Assembly (NCBI GenBank): GCA_026419785.1
Contig: JAODTK010001532.1
Location: 186,001-250,000, forward strand
Direction: 5' to 3'
DNA: 64,000 bases
From: Sclerodactyla briareus
Lineage: Eukaryota; Echinodermata; Holothuroidea; Dendrochirotida; Sclerodactylidae
The translations under genes and the position numbers were made by a program. Of this stretch, positions 48,130-60,519 are shown piece by piece. The notes under the pieces were generated by a model. It saw only the letters and a list, made by a program, of their open reading frames with translations. It did not search any database and was not told where the DNA came from. The stretch's first letter is position 1. Each line of letters begins with the position of its first letter.

Positions 48130-49680
48130 GAAAGACTGCTCGCAAGGTTGATTTTGAGAACACATAGCTAGGAATAGACAACTGGTCGGCAACAAATTCA
48201 ATAAGAATGGTGGGTAAACTCCGTTTGAACCAGGAGCCTTACTACTTTTGAGTTTCTGCGTTTTATCTCCTTACTTCAGGCGACCATACATATAGTACTG
48301 ATACAATATGAGCTTCCGTAGTGAATACCGACGAAGAATAGTTATTAGAAAGCTAGTTCATCCCCCTATTACCGCGGGTTGGATGACTTTCTGCTTCTCC
48401 CTCACAAGAGAAAAAAACGCACGAGGATTATCCTTTTAGTAGAGGCAATTCTGCTCCTCGAAATCGAACCTAGCACCAGAAACTCCAACGTAGGACTAGC
48501 TTCTGCTGAACCGATCAAAATCGGCAAGGAACCAATGGAGCGATAAACTAAGCTTTCATTATCTCTGAACTTTTTTAATGGAACCCTTCCGTGAATCAAC
48601 AGTTCGAAACCTTCTAGGCATCTACATTACTAAAAAATGCCATCCAAATCGGCCCGCAAGGAGGAAAAGAACCAAGGCACGAGCTTAACGCTTGAAATGA
48701 CAAGACAAAGCCACATCGAAAGCCTAGAATCGTGAGCACTTGCACCAAGTTACCGCAACTCTCTACAATAACCACTGAACCTGGATCACGACTCAGAAAT
48801 GCTGCGAAGAGAACCATCTTGGGTAATATAAAAAAAAAGCAGATCTGTGGCTGACTACAACACCGTCAGATCAAGAATATCTGGATAATTGATTGAATCC
48901 CCATGAAAATTGTATCTTACTGAAAGCCTTGAACATCATGTCGAAAAGAAAGCGAGTTTTGCTTGCAGAGCCGTTGGGGAACGATTTGCAACAACTAACT
49001 ATTAAAGATCTGGGAATACCTGAAGCGTTGGATGGATTTTCACACCAAACAACACCATATCTGTCTTCCCAAACAATTAAAGGTCAGACTCACATACAAA
49101 AACAAACTCCACTCCCAATGTCACGAAGAGTAGCCAGACTGATCAATACGCCACACTAAGCGGAAGTGAATCCCACTAGTCAGGCTTGCATTCCTGGACC
49201 GAAATTTGGAACTCATCAAATTTGTTCCTGATAATACGAGCTTGGCACAGAAAAAAGCAACAGCTCGATAACTTGTCTATCGCTATTAGTATCGATGACC
49301 CGCCCTAGAACCACTGCGTAAACTGCTATTTACAACCCTGTCAGAGTGAGACTGTGCTACCCTGCCCCGACGAATCTAGTTAACGACCCTCCACACAGAA
49401 ATTACCCAATGCTTAAACTGAGCCCTTGCTACCATAAGGTGAAAACCATCCTTAGCGGAAAGATTCCTCCTCTCCCCAGAAACACGGCACGTCCCGAAAA
49501 ACTGCTGCCCTCACTAGCGAACTCCACCACTAACCACCTGGTGGGGCCCGTTATTCAACTAGTACACTTTACTGACCTTAAATATGGATCTAAGGATATC
49601 CCGGCTGTTACCCCGGAGGTTACCAGGTCGTCTCTATCTACAACACCTCTCCTCATCCCCACAATCCTATTTTACCATCG
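48130..49680 (-). mobile_element. LINE fragment, same family as 37600-41490
   Basis: Minus-strand frames give an esterase-like end (GRGGIF...MVFTL near 49480), then endonuclease pieces matching the 38.9-kb LINE (IPRSLIVSCC.SFPNG, FRHDVQGFQ, then a damaged GDFN near 48890), and finally the start of reverse transcriptase (SSKAPGSNGVYPPFLLN, near 48210). It stops within about 20 bases of the poly-A end of the plus-strand LINE, so the two elements meet tail-to-tail across the TTTAG remnant. Confidence 0.65.
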
Positions 49681-49689
49681 CACTAACAG

Positions 49690-51120
49690 TTGTTAGTGTC
49701 TCGGGACCAGGGGATTTTTTTTGCTGTGGTCTCGGTCTCGATCTTGGTCTCGACACCATTGTGGTTCTGTCTCGAACCCTCTCTCGTTCTCGGAAATTCT
49801 TCCGGTCTCGATTCGAGACCAGCACAATTATTGATGTCGTTTTTACTCGGAAAATTTAGTTTAGCGGAAAAAAACAATCCTTCAAATCATTGTGTGGTAG
49901 AGCTCTACTATAAACTAGCAAGTGGAGTGTGCCTTAGCTGGGTTAAATGTTGGAAAATTGTGACAAAATTTGGCCTGAGACTTCCAGCTATTGTTGCTAG
50001 CTTCAACTTGTGGCAGTTCTCAAGTAGTCCACTGGTCAGGAGTTATGTAATTAATAGCTCCATAATCAGGAAGGATGTTACTGGTTCATTCGTGTTTGAT
50101 TCACTTGAAGAATGAGTATTTACATTGGATATATTAGGCATGAACCGATCAATTGCTCCAATAATTGTTATGTGTATGGTCCACCTCGATAGTATCCTGT
50201 GGCTTCCAAGAATTTCAAAGCCGTATGTGAGGCTATTCAGCCTATTTTTTTTTCATCCAACCCTGATACATTGGACCCGACCAAAATGCATGAAGAAAAA
50301 GAAAAAAGCACGAGCCGGAACCTCGTTTCGTATGCTACCCCAGACATAACTCTCCAGAAGGCACGGATAGTGAGATGTGATAGAAGAGAAGGAGATGTGA
50401 ATATTCAGTGATATCAATTATAATTTGTTGGGGAGGAGGAAGGAGAGGGTAGTAATTGTTAATTTAAATTTTTTTATTGGCTAGTACTGCAGTAGCCTAA
50501 AACGACTATTCCAATTACCATATGGGACCGGAACATGAATTGTTTAGATGCTCAGATGGTGGACCTTTATGACATTGGTATCAATTCGAGAAAATGATTT
50601 GACATTGACTGCCTCAGTCCTTGAGAAATGTTCTCAGTACACTTATTATTGTAGCTTGGCGTGTTATGGCTTACTTTTGTCATGAAGTAGTTATGCCCAT
50701 TTGTCAATTCAATGAGGTTATTGGTAAGAACTTCATACTGATTCAGGCCTACAAAATACTAGTACTTGGCCTAGCCCCAGTGGCGCATTGTTTTTCCAGG
50801 GGGTACTTGCTAGCTGTTGATTAGTTGAAAAGATGACCACTTGAACTCCAGGAGCAGTTTCCATGGTCCCATAACGTCAATAGATGTGAACTGTACTGGA
50901 TTTGTGAAAAAGATCCAGTCAACAAGTAGAATCCTGGCCAGACAGTGAATTATCATTTTGTGCATTTGTTGTGAAACGCTTTAGCAGAACTTCACCTTTG
51001 ACACACGAAGAGGCATAACGTTACAACATGGTATATGAAATTGGTCATCCAATCATAGGACAAAAGCTAATAGGAATGCAATTGAAGGGGTCAAGTTATT
51101 GATATGATTTTGAAATTAGG
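49690..51120. repeat. Dispersed repeat family 1, copy B
   Basis: Second copy of the element at 2965-4075. The GTCTCG-rich head (49695-49830: 'CTTCCGGTCTCGATTCGAGACCAGCA') is followed by shared words 'AAACTAGCAAGTGGAGTGTGCC' and 'GTTGCTAGCTTCAACTTG' and by 'GAAATTGGTCATCCAATCATAGG' near the end. It is longer than copy A by an internal segment (about 50150-50420). No conserved coding frame. Confidence 0.65.
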
Positions 51121-52500
51121 GACTAAAAAAAGAAAGGCCAACACAAGCCACTACATAACGCAATATAGGAAGGGGCACACAATAGGAGTAAACAAGAAGA
51201 ACAAAAGAGCTTACGAAGCACACCACACTAGGTCCGCGATTTGCAAACGATGGGAAGACAAAAAGCACGGTCCAGAAAACAATCACAGGGGGACACAGAC
51301 ACCTGCAGACACGCACGAGCTTAGGATGGAAAACTCCTGTCCGTGGTATCTGATATGGACAGATCGGGCACATATTAAAGGAAAACGAGCACAAGGGGAT
51401 GCCTCCGGTGTCTCGCTGGTTGAGGGCGACGAACAATCCAACAAACTTCAAATATACCCAAAAAATGCAAAGTAGACGCGTTGAATGACCTCCATTGACC
51501 CTGGATTCAAGGATAAAAATTGTTCGGAAACCAAGGTACACCATATCCACCAGGTTACATGAAAGGGTACACCAACTTCAAGATTTTGGCCATAAATCAT
51601 GAAATTGGACACTGTGAAGTTTCGGGACTGACGGTAGAACATATCAGCAAGTTGCGGGAGAGAGAAGTCCGAGGAACTTTGAAATTCTTGTACTTTTGAA
51701 ACTTTTCAAAATATGAAAAATAGACGACTCAATGAGCATACTTTTCGCTGGAATGAAAATCGAATCAGTTCACCTAACTTATATCCTGCCCCTATGTGCC
51801 AAATCGGGTAACCATTAGCACTAGTGACGTTTGCGCTCAATATCTAATCACACGTTGTCACCAACCCCGATACTTACATACATTTGTTTCTAATCAAAAT
51901 CGGTCTCACCGTTCGAGGGAGAAATTCCTGCGGACGAGAAAAAGGAAGACACACACACATGCATACACGAAAAAAATCCATACAAAAAAACGACAAATGC
52001 AAGGGGAAATGCGTCTGTTAAAATGGTATGACCATCATAGTTAGTCAGCGGGAAACGCTTTTGATCCCCCAGGAATGCTGATGAATGCTGACCCAACCCC
52101 TATGTGATCGTGGACCCCAATTCCCAGGACACACCATATGCCCCCATGTATGTATCCCAGAATCTGTAGTTCTGGGGAAGTGTAATGTTTTCCATTGGAG
52201 AAAATGCACTCTCCTCACAGCTGGCTCAATATGCCTCTTTACACGATAGCTGACTAGGTCCATTTAAGGTCTCTTGTAAGGATCAATGATAAGCATAGGT
52301 ATTGGTATGGTGTCCCAGTTGGGTGTTTTTTATGAAGGACAAAACATACACTAGTCCATGATGGCACTGACGAAGATGTGGCTGGTTGGAGGGATGGAGG
52401 ATGGGATGGATAGATGGATAAATAAATAGATTGTTTGGGATAGAAATGTTCGGAATTGCGCGATTTGCCTTACCCTAAACGATTCATAACTCAACTCAGG
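51121..52500. other. No supported gene
   Basis: A lysine-rich open frame (51104-51475, plus) and its antisense have no recognised domain. A GGAT/GATA-like run (52385-52430) is a minor low-complexity patch. Confidence 0.4.
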
Positions 52501-52755
52501 CTATGAAGACATCACCATAGACAAGAGAACAATAAAGTAAGCGCTTTCGGTTATCGAATTGATCCTGAAAGTGTTTTCCTTCTTAGAGGCTGTACTTGTT
52601 GTCCTCAACAATTTATCCCGGTATGAATATACCCGGTTCCTAGCTCTTGACAGTCTTACGTTGAATCTATCGACAACGGCTTCTGTAGATCCGAAAAGTG
52701 AGCACTGGATGTCGACCAGATGAAAGTGGATGCACCTGACCAAGGACTCCGACTT
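52501..52755 (-). CDS. Candidate FN3-like exon (weak)
   Basis: The acceptor GATCTTCAGATATTCAG opens a continuous frame: VRCIHFHLVDIQCSLFG, EAVVDRFNVRLS, then a Thr-rich strand and FRINSITESAYFIVLLSMV, ending at a stop (MSS*). The spacing of a 'VDxFxVxL' strand and an 'L/ITxSxYxVxVxM' strand resembles FN3 modules of echinoderm receptors, but the key Trp and the 'GxGxxG' turn are missing. It is on the same strand as the EGF, HYR, FN3 and PTP exons and between HYR and FN3. Confidence 0.3.
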   Translation of the reverse strand, partial: KSESLVRCIHFHLVDIQCSLFGSTEAVVDRFNVRLSRARNRVYSYRDKLLRTTSTASKKENTFRINSITESAYFIVLLSMVMSS

Positions 52756-52901
52756 CTGAATATCTGAAGATCAAAACATGACAAAACAACTAGACTTCAT
52801 TAGAAAATACAGTTCAACACAAGATTACGCAATGTATAACAACCATAGGTGCTGCTGGAACGTACTGAAGAGCAATCATGCTTGTAGGCTTTCCAAGCAT
52901 A

Positions 52902-53095
52902 CAATTCTAAATTATATTGGATGAATCTCGAATGGATACGTTGGGGCGTTGTCATTGACTGCTTTGAAAGAAAGAGTGAAATTGTCGTCTCGGTCAGAAT
53001 CTTGGAAATTTCGGAAAGAGGCAAACCAGTAGTAGGCAACCCATGCAAAAGTGAATTAATGTTGTCTAATAGTGACCGACACAAAATCATGATTC
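52902..53095 (-). CDS. Candidate extracellular exon with a cadherin-like NDNAP motif (weak)
   Basis: One minus-strand frame reads SDENHDFVSVTIRQH, then a TAA stop, then FTFAWVAYYWFASF, QDSDRDDNFTLSF and KAVNDNAPTYPFEI. The end is close to the cadherin signature (LxLxDxNDNxP) or to the related CSPG repeats, with Ala in place of the calcium-binding Asp. Neither edge has a clear splice site. It may be a decayed exon or chance. Confidence 0.22.
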
Positions 53096-56000
53096 TCATC
53101 AGAAACTTGCAGCATTAATTTTCTTAATATCGAACGATGCACACCAACATAGGATGGGAACATGTTCTTCCAGTTGTATCATATTAGCAGTATTTACGCC
53201 ATGGTCTTTTACAGAAGTACAAGCAGTTATGCTCAAGCTCCCATTCTAATACAGGGCAGTTCACCACTCGAAACTCCCAATGGTATTCATAAGTATCGGA
53301 AACAGATTCGTCCACAACTACGGCTTGTTGTCTACCAGGACAGTAAGATTTGATCAAATTCTGGATTGACTCGCCAATGCCATACTTGTTTCGCAGTCGT
53401 TCGAATAAAATTGAGTATTGAGGCGCCCTCTTGATCGTTGTTCCTGGGCGTCACAGCCGTCCTCTGCCACATCCTCTCGCCCCTCAGCTACCACACTATA
53501 TTTAACATTCGACAATGGGAGAGGGTTAATTACTTCAGTTATGAATGACAGAGGAACACCAGAACATTCCTCAAGCGACCATGTTGGCAAGGGGTCCACA
53601 AAGACTTTGGAACACTCCGAGCAATGAGCCAGTTCGTAGTTGGAAGTGCGCATTGCTCATCAACACTGAACAGTTCGGGGGAATAGACGAGATTCCCCTC
53701 ATAGCAAAATCGTTACAGCTTATTTTTGAACCGTACACTTTTGAAAACGCAACAAAGTCATCCCACACGTTTTCGGATGTTCTTGTTGTGATAAATAGTG
53801 AGGGGGCTATCTTGTAATGTTTTGGTTGGTTAGAATTCGTATATTCGGCAGGGGAGTTTCGAAAGATCGTTCTGCACCACTTCACGTCAACGTCGAAGTG
53901 TCGTCGTTTCCCTCATGACCCTTTGAACTATATTAGATCTATCTCATTGACTGTAATTCCGAACTGGCTTGTTGCGAACAATTGTGTCGGGAAATGCCTT
54001 CACCTTTATCTTGGCGGAACAGCTGAAATCTATTGTCAGTGGGTTACTGAAGGATTTTCAGGAAGTACTGATTTGCACTCCCGGACCCGAGCTGTTTGCT
54101 ATGCGGAAAGCAGGTTTTGTCTTCGCCATTTGCGTGATAGACTGGTATAGGCGTTTGACGTTTTCAAGCCATTTTGATACAATCCTAACCCAATGCTGTG
54201 TGTATCATACCAAGACGCCTTTCGGCATTTTTGCGTTCCATCGGACGTTCAGTACACTCGCTTCGGGCAAACGCATTTGAGAACCAAGGAACTCTTAGTA
54301 GTCTTAAAATGGGCCCCCGTTTGCTCTTCGTGAGGAGTGATTATTTGAATCGAGCCATTCATCTCCAGTTATTGTCTCTCAGCTCGAAGACACTGGATGA
54401 CTTGTTTCACTACCTTGGGTCGGAAAAGATTGATTCCACGGATGAATGGTCAGATTCGAAGACAGTTAAGTGAAGAGTTTGTTAACTAAATTGTCAGTCA
54501 CTGAGAGGAAACAACATCGATCTATCCAAATCATCCCCTCCATCAAAAATAAAAAAAGGCACAACATGGACGCTTGCAATGTCTAAATCCTGACAACACA
54601 CAGGTCTATGCAGATACAGGAATTTGACACGAATCCGTACATGCACAAAGCAGAGGAGGATACACATGGTCAATAACCCTTCGTACAATTGCATTGGCAT
54701 TGGGCTTGATCTGGCTTGAACAATTGAAAGAGTTTATGCTCCATCAGGTCATGTATAATCGTATATTATTATTGACCACTAGGGTGTGATCGATCAAAGG
54801 TTATTCGATGTTCACGCGAGGACCTCACTTTGGGTTTCTGATAAACTTTTCCTAGTGGCAATCAGTATATAGAAACTGGTCAGGTGTGATTGGGTGAGTG
54901 GGTTGAGAATTAAAAAAAAATTTTGCTCCAGGGAATTATCAGTCGGCTCAGCCCCTCCACAAATATTGATTGTGATGGCGATGGGTACCCGGGCTTTTAC
55001 TGCGTTTTTAACTGAGACCTCATGTCAAGGCGTAGTCGATCGTTTGTCCCGCTCAGTGAAAAAATAGGTTAGAAAGTTGAGGGGTGTGTAAATAAACTAG
55101 GACGGCCGTCTTATCTGTAATTGCGACGACATACGGAAGCAACTTACCGATTGGAACCATCCAAACACGTCGGGAAGATCTCTGACAAGTAGCATCCGGG
55201 ATGTTGCAGTTGGGTTGATGCTGCAATAGCAACTGCACTGGGCGACAAACTGGGTTATTCTCAAAAAACTGTACAATCTGTGGGATGAGTTAGTGTTACG
55301 AATATGCTGTTTACCTCAAATGATAAAAAAAATAACCGCGCTAGTTAATGTAGCGATCAATGTACCGGAAGAGAGAGGCTGTACACATTTGCAGGGGGTT
55401 GGTTTGCGAATCGTAGTAATATTTCTGAAAATTTTCTTCCTGCGAGCTAACTGGGGATAAATCAGTGTAACTCGGACTAGGTAAACTGGAAAACAGTGCG
55501 GAGGAGGTGTTGGTATAGGCCTACGTTCGATTCGCTTATTGAGATGGAATAGATAAGTTGGAGTCAGCATATTTTCTCAAGTGAGTGACAGCGACATTTT
55601 AATCTTAGCTATCGTTAGCTCTGCTGTTAGTCAGGATGAGGACTTCACGAGTTTTATGGTCTATGGTCCTTGTGGTCCAATTGCGGTCATATCGGCTATG
55701 TATCACTCTGGATTGTCGTGTTCCCTTTCCCTAATTAGGGCCTCGTTAGAGCAGGTCCCGAAAACAAAACGAGGTTGTCGAAAGTGAAATTTCCCTTGAA
55801 TAGGAATACCCGAACGAAAGTTTGAACAGTCAGATGAACATGACGATTCTCCGAGGCATTCAAACCTTCGTTATATATTGTAATTTATCCAATGATTGCT
55901 GCGTGATACATCTCCTCGAGATAATAGCTACGAATCCGGGTTGTTGGAATGGAAAAGTTACATCTTAGTCTGTAGATAGACTTGGTGGGCGATGTTTGAG

Positions 56001-57040
56001 TACACCAGTAAACCAATCAGTAGCACTAAATGAAAACCCCCCATGTCACTTTCGACACTCCCAACCACTGTCACTGAAAATGAAAGCACGATCCTTCCCT
56101 TGGAAGAATTGTCATTTTAAGATGACTCTCCCCCTCACTCATGAAATACTGCATTGACAACATAGTAGGGAAACTGCTTGTACTCTAAAAGGTGCTTGGT
56201 TACAAATACCATCTTGGGACAATTTGTTCACTCAGGCCTGGGGCGAAACAGTCACTACGAATGGGTGTGTGTGACGCTCCTCAGGCCATATTATTGAAGA
56301 TCGATAATACATATGCCATACTGAGTATGCCGATCCTCACTGATGTCACAAAACAAATCGGATAATAGATAATATTGATTTCGGCATCAAAAACAGTGGA
56401 ACCATCTTCCGACTAGTGTGTGAAAAAACAAGTTTAGTAAAAAAATAAAATACTTCATTCGCCCGACTTGTATGAAATTAAGTGAGACCAACAACATAAG
56501 ATTTACTCTCGTAGCTTTTCTCTCTCATCCATACAGAGATTGATTTTACTACCACAAGTCAGTGATGAACACAAGAAGAAGTGCAGTATTGGTTGATGGG
56601 TTTTATTCGTTTCATGGAGCATTTTAATTGCGGTTAGTTTTTCTTAGTATTCTTCTCTGCTATACAAACTTTTATTCTATATTCTCATTTTTTCTGTTAG
56701 TTGTTTCATTTGTGAAAGCACGTCCATGCTTTTGTTATAGGCGCTATCTAGCACAAGTTTCCATTATTATTTCTTTTTTATGAGTTAATCCCCCCCCCCC
56801 CCCCCCTCCTCAAGAAAACACGCAAGCCGCTAGACTGGCACATGGACGTGGACTATTAGAGCAACTACTGGCTGTCAATATAAGACTTCTCAGTATCCAT
56901 ACTAGGATAGTTTTTTTGTTGACATCATTATTATTCGTTCTCTGTTTTGGGAAAGTGTTGAGCATTGTGTCTATTGAATTTGTTCTATGAACAATCAGTC
57001 ATTGTGACGTTTTTATAAAGGTTATGTGTTTTTTTTTTTT
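53096..57040. other. Mostly unassigned; one possible spliced exon near 55145-55220
   Basis: Open frames at 53571-53885 (minus) and 53545-54473 (plus, several frames) are continuous enough to note but match no family I know. At 55143-55222 on the minus strand an acceptor (GCTATTGCAG) and a consensus donor (CAATCG|GTAAGT) bound an open piece with no recognised domain. Poly-C at 56790-56808 is low complexity. Confidence 0.35.
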
Positions 57041-57045
57041 CTATG

Positions 57046-57501
57046 ATATACCCGCCGGGCAGAGGTTTGAACCTATTCAAGGCGGGCGATGTGAAGACCG
57101 GTATACTGCAGTTATGTCAGCTGATGAATCGTTCACCAGGTACTGAAATATGCAATGCTTTTCGGCGTACTTTAGTAGAGGTGGGAGACATCACACACAG
57201 GCTGCAACTTGCCAAACCCTCGTTTGTCCCTGCATCGATCGCGTGTGCTAGGCGCCGGCGAGGAGGCATCAGGAACAATCTTCAAAGGCTTTGACATGAC
57301 TCGGCCGAGATTCGAACCCTGACCTCCGGGTGGAAGAACCCACGCTCTAGTAATTGTGCCAGCAATTCGGTAACAGGCATACAGACAGACAGATAGCCAG
57401 ACAAACAGAAGACGGACATAGTCATCGGACCGAGCGGTAGCACAGTAAGTATAGCGTCGGACTAACTTCCTAACCACAGAGGTTTGAAATCCCGGCGGGT
57501 C
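57046..57501. mobile_element. Cluster of tRNA-derived SINE pieces in both orientations
   Basis: Minus strand, 57297-57370: A box TGGCACAATTACTAG and B box GGGTTCGAATCTC. Plus strand, 57427-57501: A box TAGCACAGTAAGTATAG, B box GGTTTGAAATCCC and 3' GGCGGGTC. Minus strand, 57046-57075: an isolated B box (GGTTCAAACCTC) plus GGCGGG. None folds as an intact tRNA. These are nested or tandem SINE remnants. Confidence 0.6.
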
Positions 57502-57790
57502 ATAGCGAAGACCTGAAAAGCGTACTTGATGATGGCTAGGCAATAAGCATAGCATGCTAATCCGCTGGTAAATTAGGAATTAAATGGATAGCAATGGAAA
57601 ACGAAAAGGATTGCAATGATAATCCTACAGGAGGGGAATGGAAGCAAATGCAGTTAGACGGCATTGAAATCCCAACTGCGCGCTTAACCAGCATAACATG
57701 AAAGCGATCACAATGAGATTTGCAGCCGAGTATTCGCAAAAAATAACGAGTCGTTAATTACTTTGATGGCTTCAGAATAGCCAGTCTCAC

Positions 57791-58034
57791 CTTTTATGAC
57801 AGTCACTCCAAAGGCTTACGCTACACTATTCCCAGCAGGATCTTCATAGACGTATGTAACCAAAGTTGTACAGGTACGAAATGATCTCCGATTGTATGTG
57901 TCGCTGATTTCAACGTGGATGATCCGAGTCGTCTGTTCCTGTGGGCAATCGCCAGTGAACTTGTTTATCTGGCTCATTGAGACCAATAGTAACAACTTCA
58001 CGGGGAGGGCCAACCATTCGGAGGAGAAATATAA
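57791..58034 (-). CDS. HYR (hyalin repeat) exon, frame-broken
   Basis: HYR modules are immunoglobulin-like adhesion units abundant in echinoderm hyalin and other surface proteins. Minus-strand pieces in three frames align to one module: MVGPPREVVTIGLNE...VHWRLPTGTDDS, then LKSATHTIGDHFVP, then TTLVTYVYEDPAGNSVA and AFGVTVIK. The acceptor GGTTACAG and donor AAAG|GTGAGA bound 244 bases. Restoring one C (CCACG to CCCACG) and one G (CCTGTACA to CCTGGTACA) gives 246 bases, a symmetric phase 1-1 module of 82 codons. A TAA stop remains after SVA, and the usual first Cys is Pro here. It is either a decaying exon or erroneous sequence. Confidence 0.75.
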
Positions 58035-58736
58035 CTGTAACCAAAATAAAAACGAACAAAATAAAACATCGTTATGATAATAAGACAACCATATCCATCA
58101 GCCGATTTTTGGCACGATTAAGTGACAAGTTTTCGAAGAGGTTATCGCCACAACTACGTAAAACAATTTGGTATTATTGAGTAAACATTTCGTTATTCTT
58201 ACAATTTACTGACATATTTTCGTATGTTACTCAGCTGTTGGACAATAGAATTTGAAGCAGAACAAATATAAGTGGAAGTTGAAGAGGTGAGTCAGGCTCT
58301 AGTGAGTTCTTTACGGGGAGGCATTCGAATGCAAGCGGCGTGTATGAGCGGATGCTTATCTCTCTGGTATGTTAAGGAATGGAGGAATGGGATGGGTGTG
58401 TTCAAGTGGGCTATATTGCATCTAAGGCAACCTGGGAATGAATTCTTTACAAAGTGACTCCAGCTCGTAACACCATGTGAACTGCAAAATTATTTCCAAA
58501 TTGTAGTGGATGTTATTGCATCAAATCATATCGGCACTTTGAAGAAAAATATATGTAAAAGGAGAATATTCCAAACAGAGTGAGTGATTAGGTGTGCTAT
58601 ATTACACTGAAATGCATCAGAGAAAGTGGAAGGAGAGGAGCACTCAACTGGGTCAGTCACATCTGAACCCCCCTCCTCTCCCTATTCTCCTCTCAGAAAC
58701 ACCTACCTGCGGCATTGTCCATGAATGAGAGTATCT

Positions 58737-58905
58737 AGTGAGTGAGTGAGTGAGTGAGTGAGTGGGGGAGTGAGATGGGAATTGACTGAGTGAGTGGGGA
58801 AGTGAGTGGGGGAGTGAGTGAAGGAAGGAAGGAAGGAAGGGAGAAAGAAAGAAAGAAAAAAGGAAGAAAGGAAGAAGGAAGAAAGGAAGAAGGGAAGAAA
58901 GGGGG
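58737..58905. repeat. (GAGT)n followed by (GGAA)n/(GAAA)n
   Basis: GAGT tetranucleotides pass into GGAA and GAAA units. The long minus-strand open frame over it is low-complexity. Confidence 0.9.
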
Positions 58906-60519
58906 AAACTAAACGGGAGTGACCGAAAAAACCTCACTCTCTGAAATATTCTAAATCCACTCGAATCTTATGTTATTTCAGCAGCCTATCAAGCCTTGAT
59001 ACATCTTGGGTGAATCCATGAATAGTGGTTATGTTTATGACAATAAAGACACAATATAGACACCACGTGAGATTTGCTCAGTTCCCAGTGTTTCAGAGCC
59101 TACGTAACCAGCTCTGGCAGAAACACCGATAGCTGCCCTCGGTGTTACGACAGCTCGACGTGAAGGAATTGCAGTCATGTTATCCGCCTAGGCATTCATC
59201 GATGTCTATCGGAACAAGACAGGAATGTTCAGGTGACATTTCGAAAGACATACTGACATATGCCTATATGAACCCCAGCATAATATATAAATTGACCAGG
59301 AAGGAACAACCATTATCTCACACAGTTAATCATTCGAGACAATGAAAAGGGGGACTACACGGTCACGCGAATGTTTTGCAAGGATCCGAATGTCAGAAGA
59401 AAAAACAAATGCAAGTCGGAACGTCTTGGTAGCTGCGGACAGCACAATCCCGTGGCGAATACACTGCATTTTTTCTCGCTATTTCACATTTATTGTCTGT
59501 TCACATTTAACTGACGCTCTCACTGAACATCTCTCATAATCATGGAATGACTTGGAACATGCCTACCACATTGGCCTTATATTTGGCCTATATATATCAG
59601 TGCCCAGCCCAGCAACAGTATGCAGCACACCTCATTCCTAAGCCTGTGGCAGTGAACAGTGGAAACACACTTCCCACAGAAATGAATATCTGACATTGTT
59701 TGACAACTCATGTTACAGTTTAACCCCAAGTTACACAAGCTACCAATTCCACAAAAACAAAGTTTACCATTAAACAGCATTTAGGTGGGGATGGGAGGGC
59801 CCAAGCGCTTCCTTTGGGCAACTTCCCTAGGTCCAACCAATGAGAAACTGACCGAGATGTAATGTAAACAAATCCTGCAGAGGCAGAGACTAATGTAACT
59901 AGGGCGAGATGGGATATAGACAAATCATCTTCCCTGGACCGTCTGACAGATAAGGTAAACACTGCTCAGCGAGAAGGGAGTAATGTAAACACACTTGTCT
60001 GGCATCAGAGGTCAAAATTAAACTTGGAAATTTGGGGTAATTAAAAAATTGATTCAATCGAATCTGATAACACTATGTCGAACAATTAAACTGTAGCTAA
60101 CGCTAGCCAGTAGCAAGCCTCCATCCACCTACCAAGCTTTCAACCTGATCACATGTATGGTTTAAAAGTAAAAGTTATTAATGAACCGTGACGATCGGAG
60201 CAAAAGGGACTAACTAACGTAACGAACGACGGACGAACAACGGGAGAGAACATGATTACTTGTAGACTGCTCTCCCGCGCTGAAAATCAATTAAAAATCA
60301 ATTCCATACTCATACTCATTTTCCAAACGAAGCGTGGGACATCTGGGTCTCGTTAATTGTCCGTGTTTTGTCCCGAAATTGCGCAGCGATGAAAGGAAGG
60401 TCGATATTTCCTGAGGACACTTCCCGTAGCCTGGATCAAAATTGTGTAGGGACCATAAATTTTTCGGAACGTCTTGCTTTTCCATATACGCGCGACAATT
60501 TCACGACGTAGAAGTATAA
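58906..60519. other. No supported gene
   Basis: Only short frames without a recognised domain. Confidence 0.4.

Noticed and set aside
53545..53817. Plus-strand frame with possible caspase-like look (KCALLINTEQFGG)
   Set aside because: The His and Cys catalytic motifs of caspases are absent and downstream frames do not continue the fold.
58653..58937. 94-residue minus-strand Pro/Ser/Leu-rich protein
   Set aside because: It is the translation of a GAGT/GGAA microsatellite.
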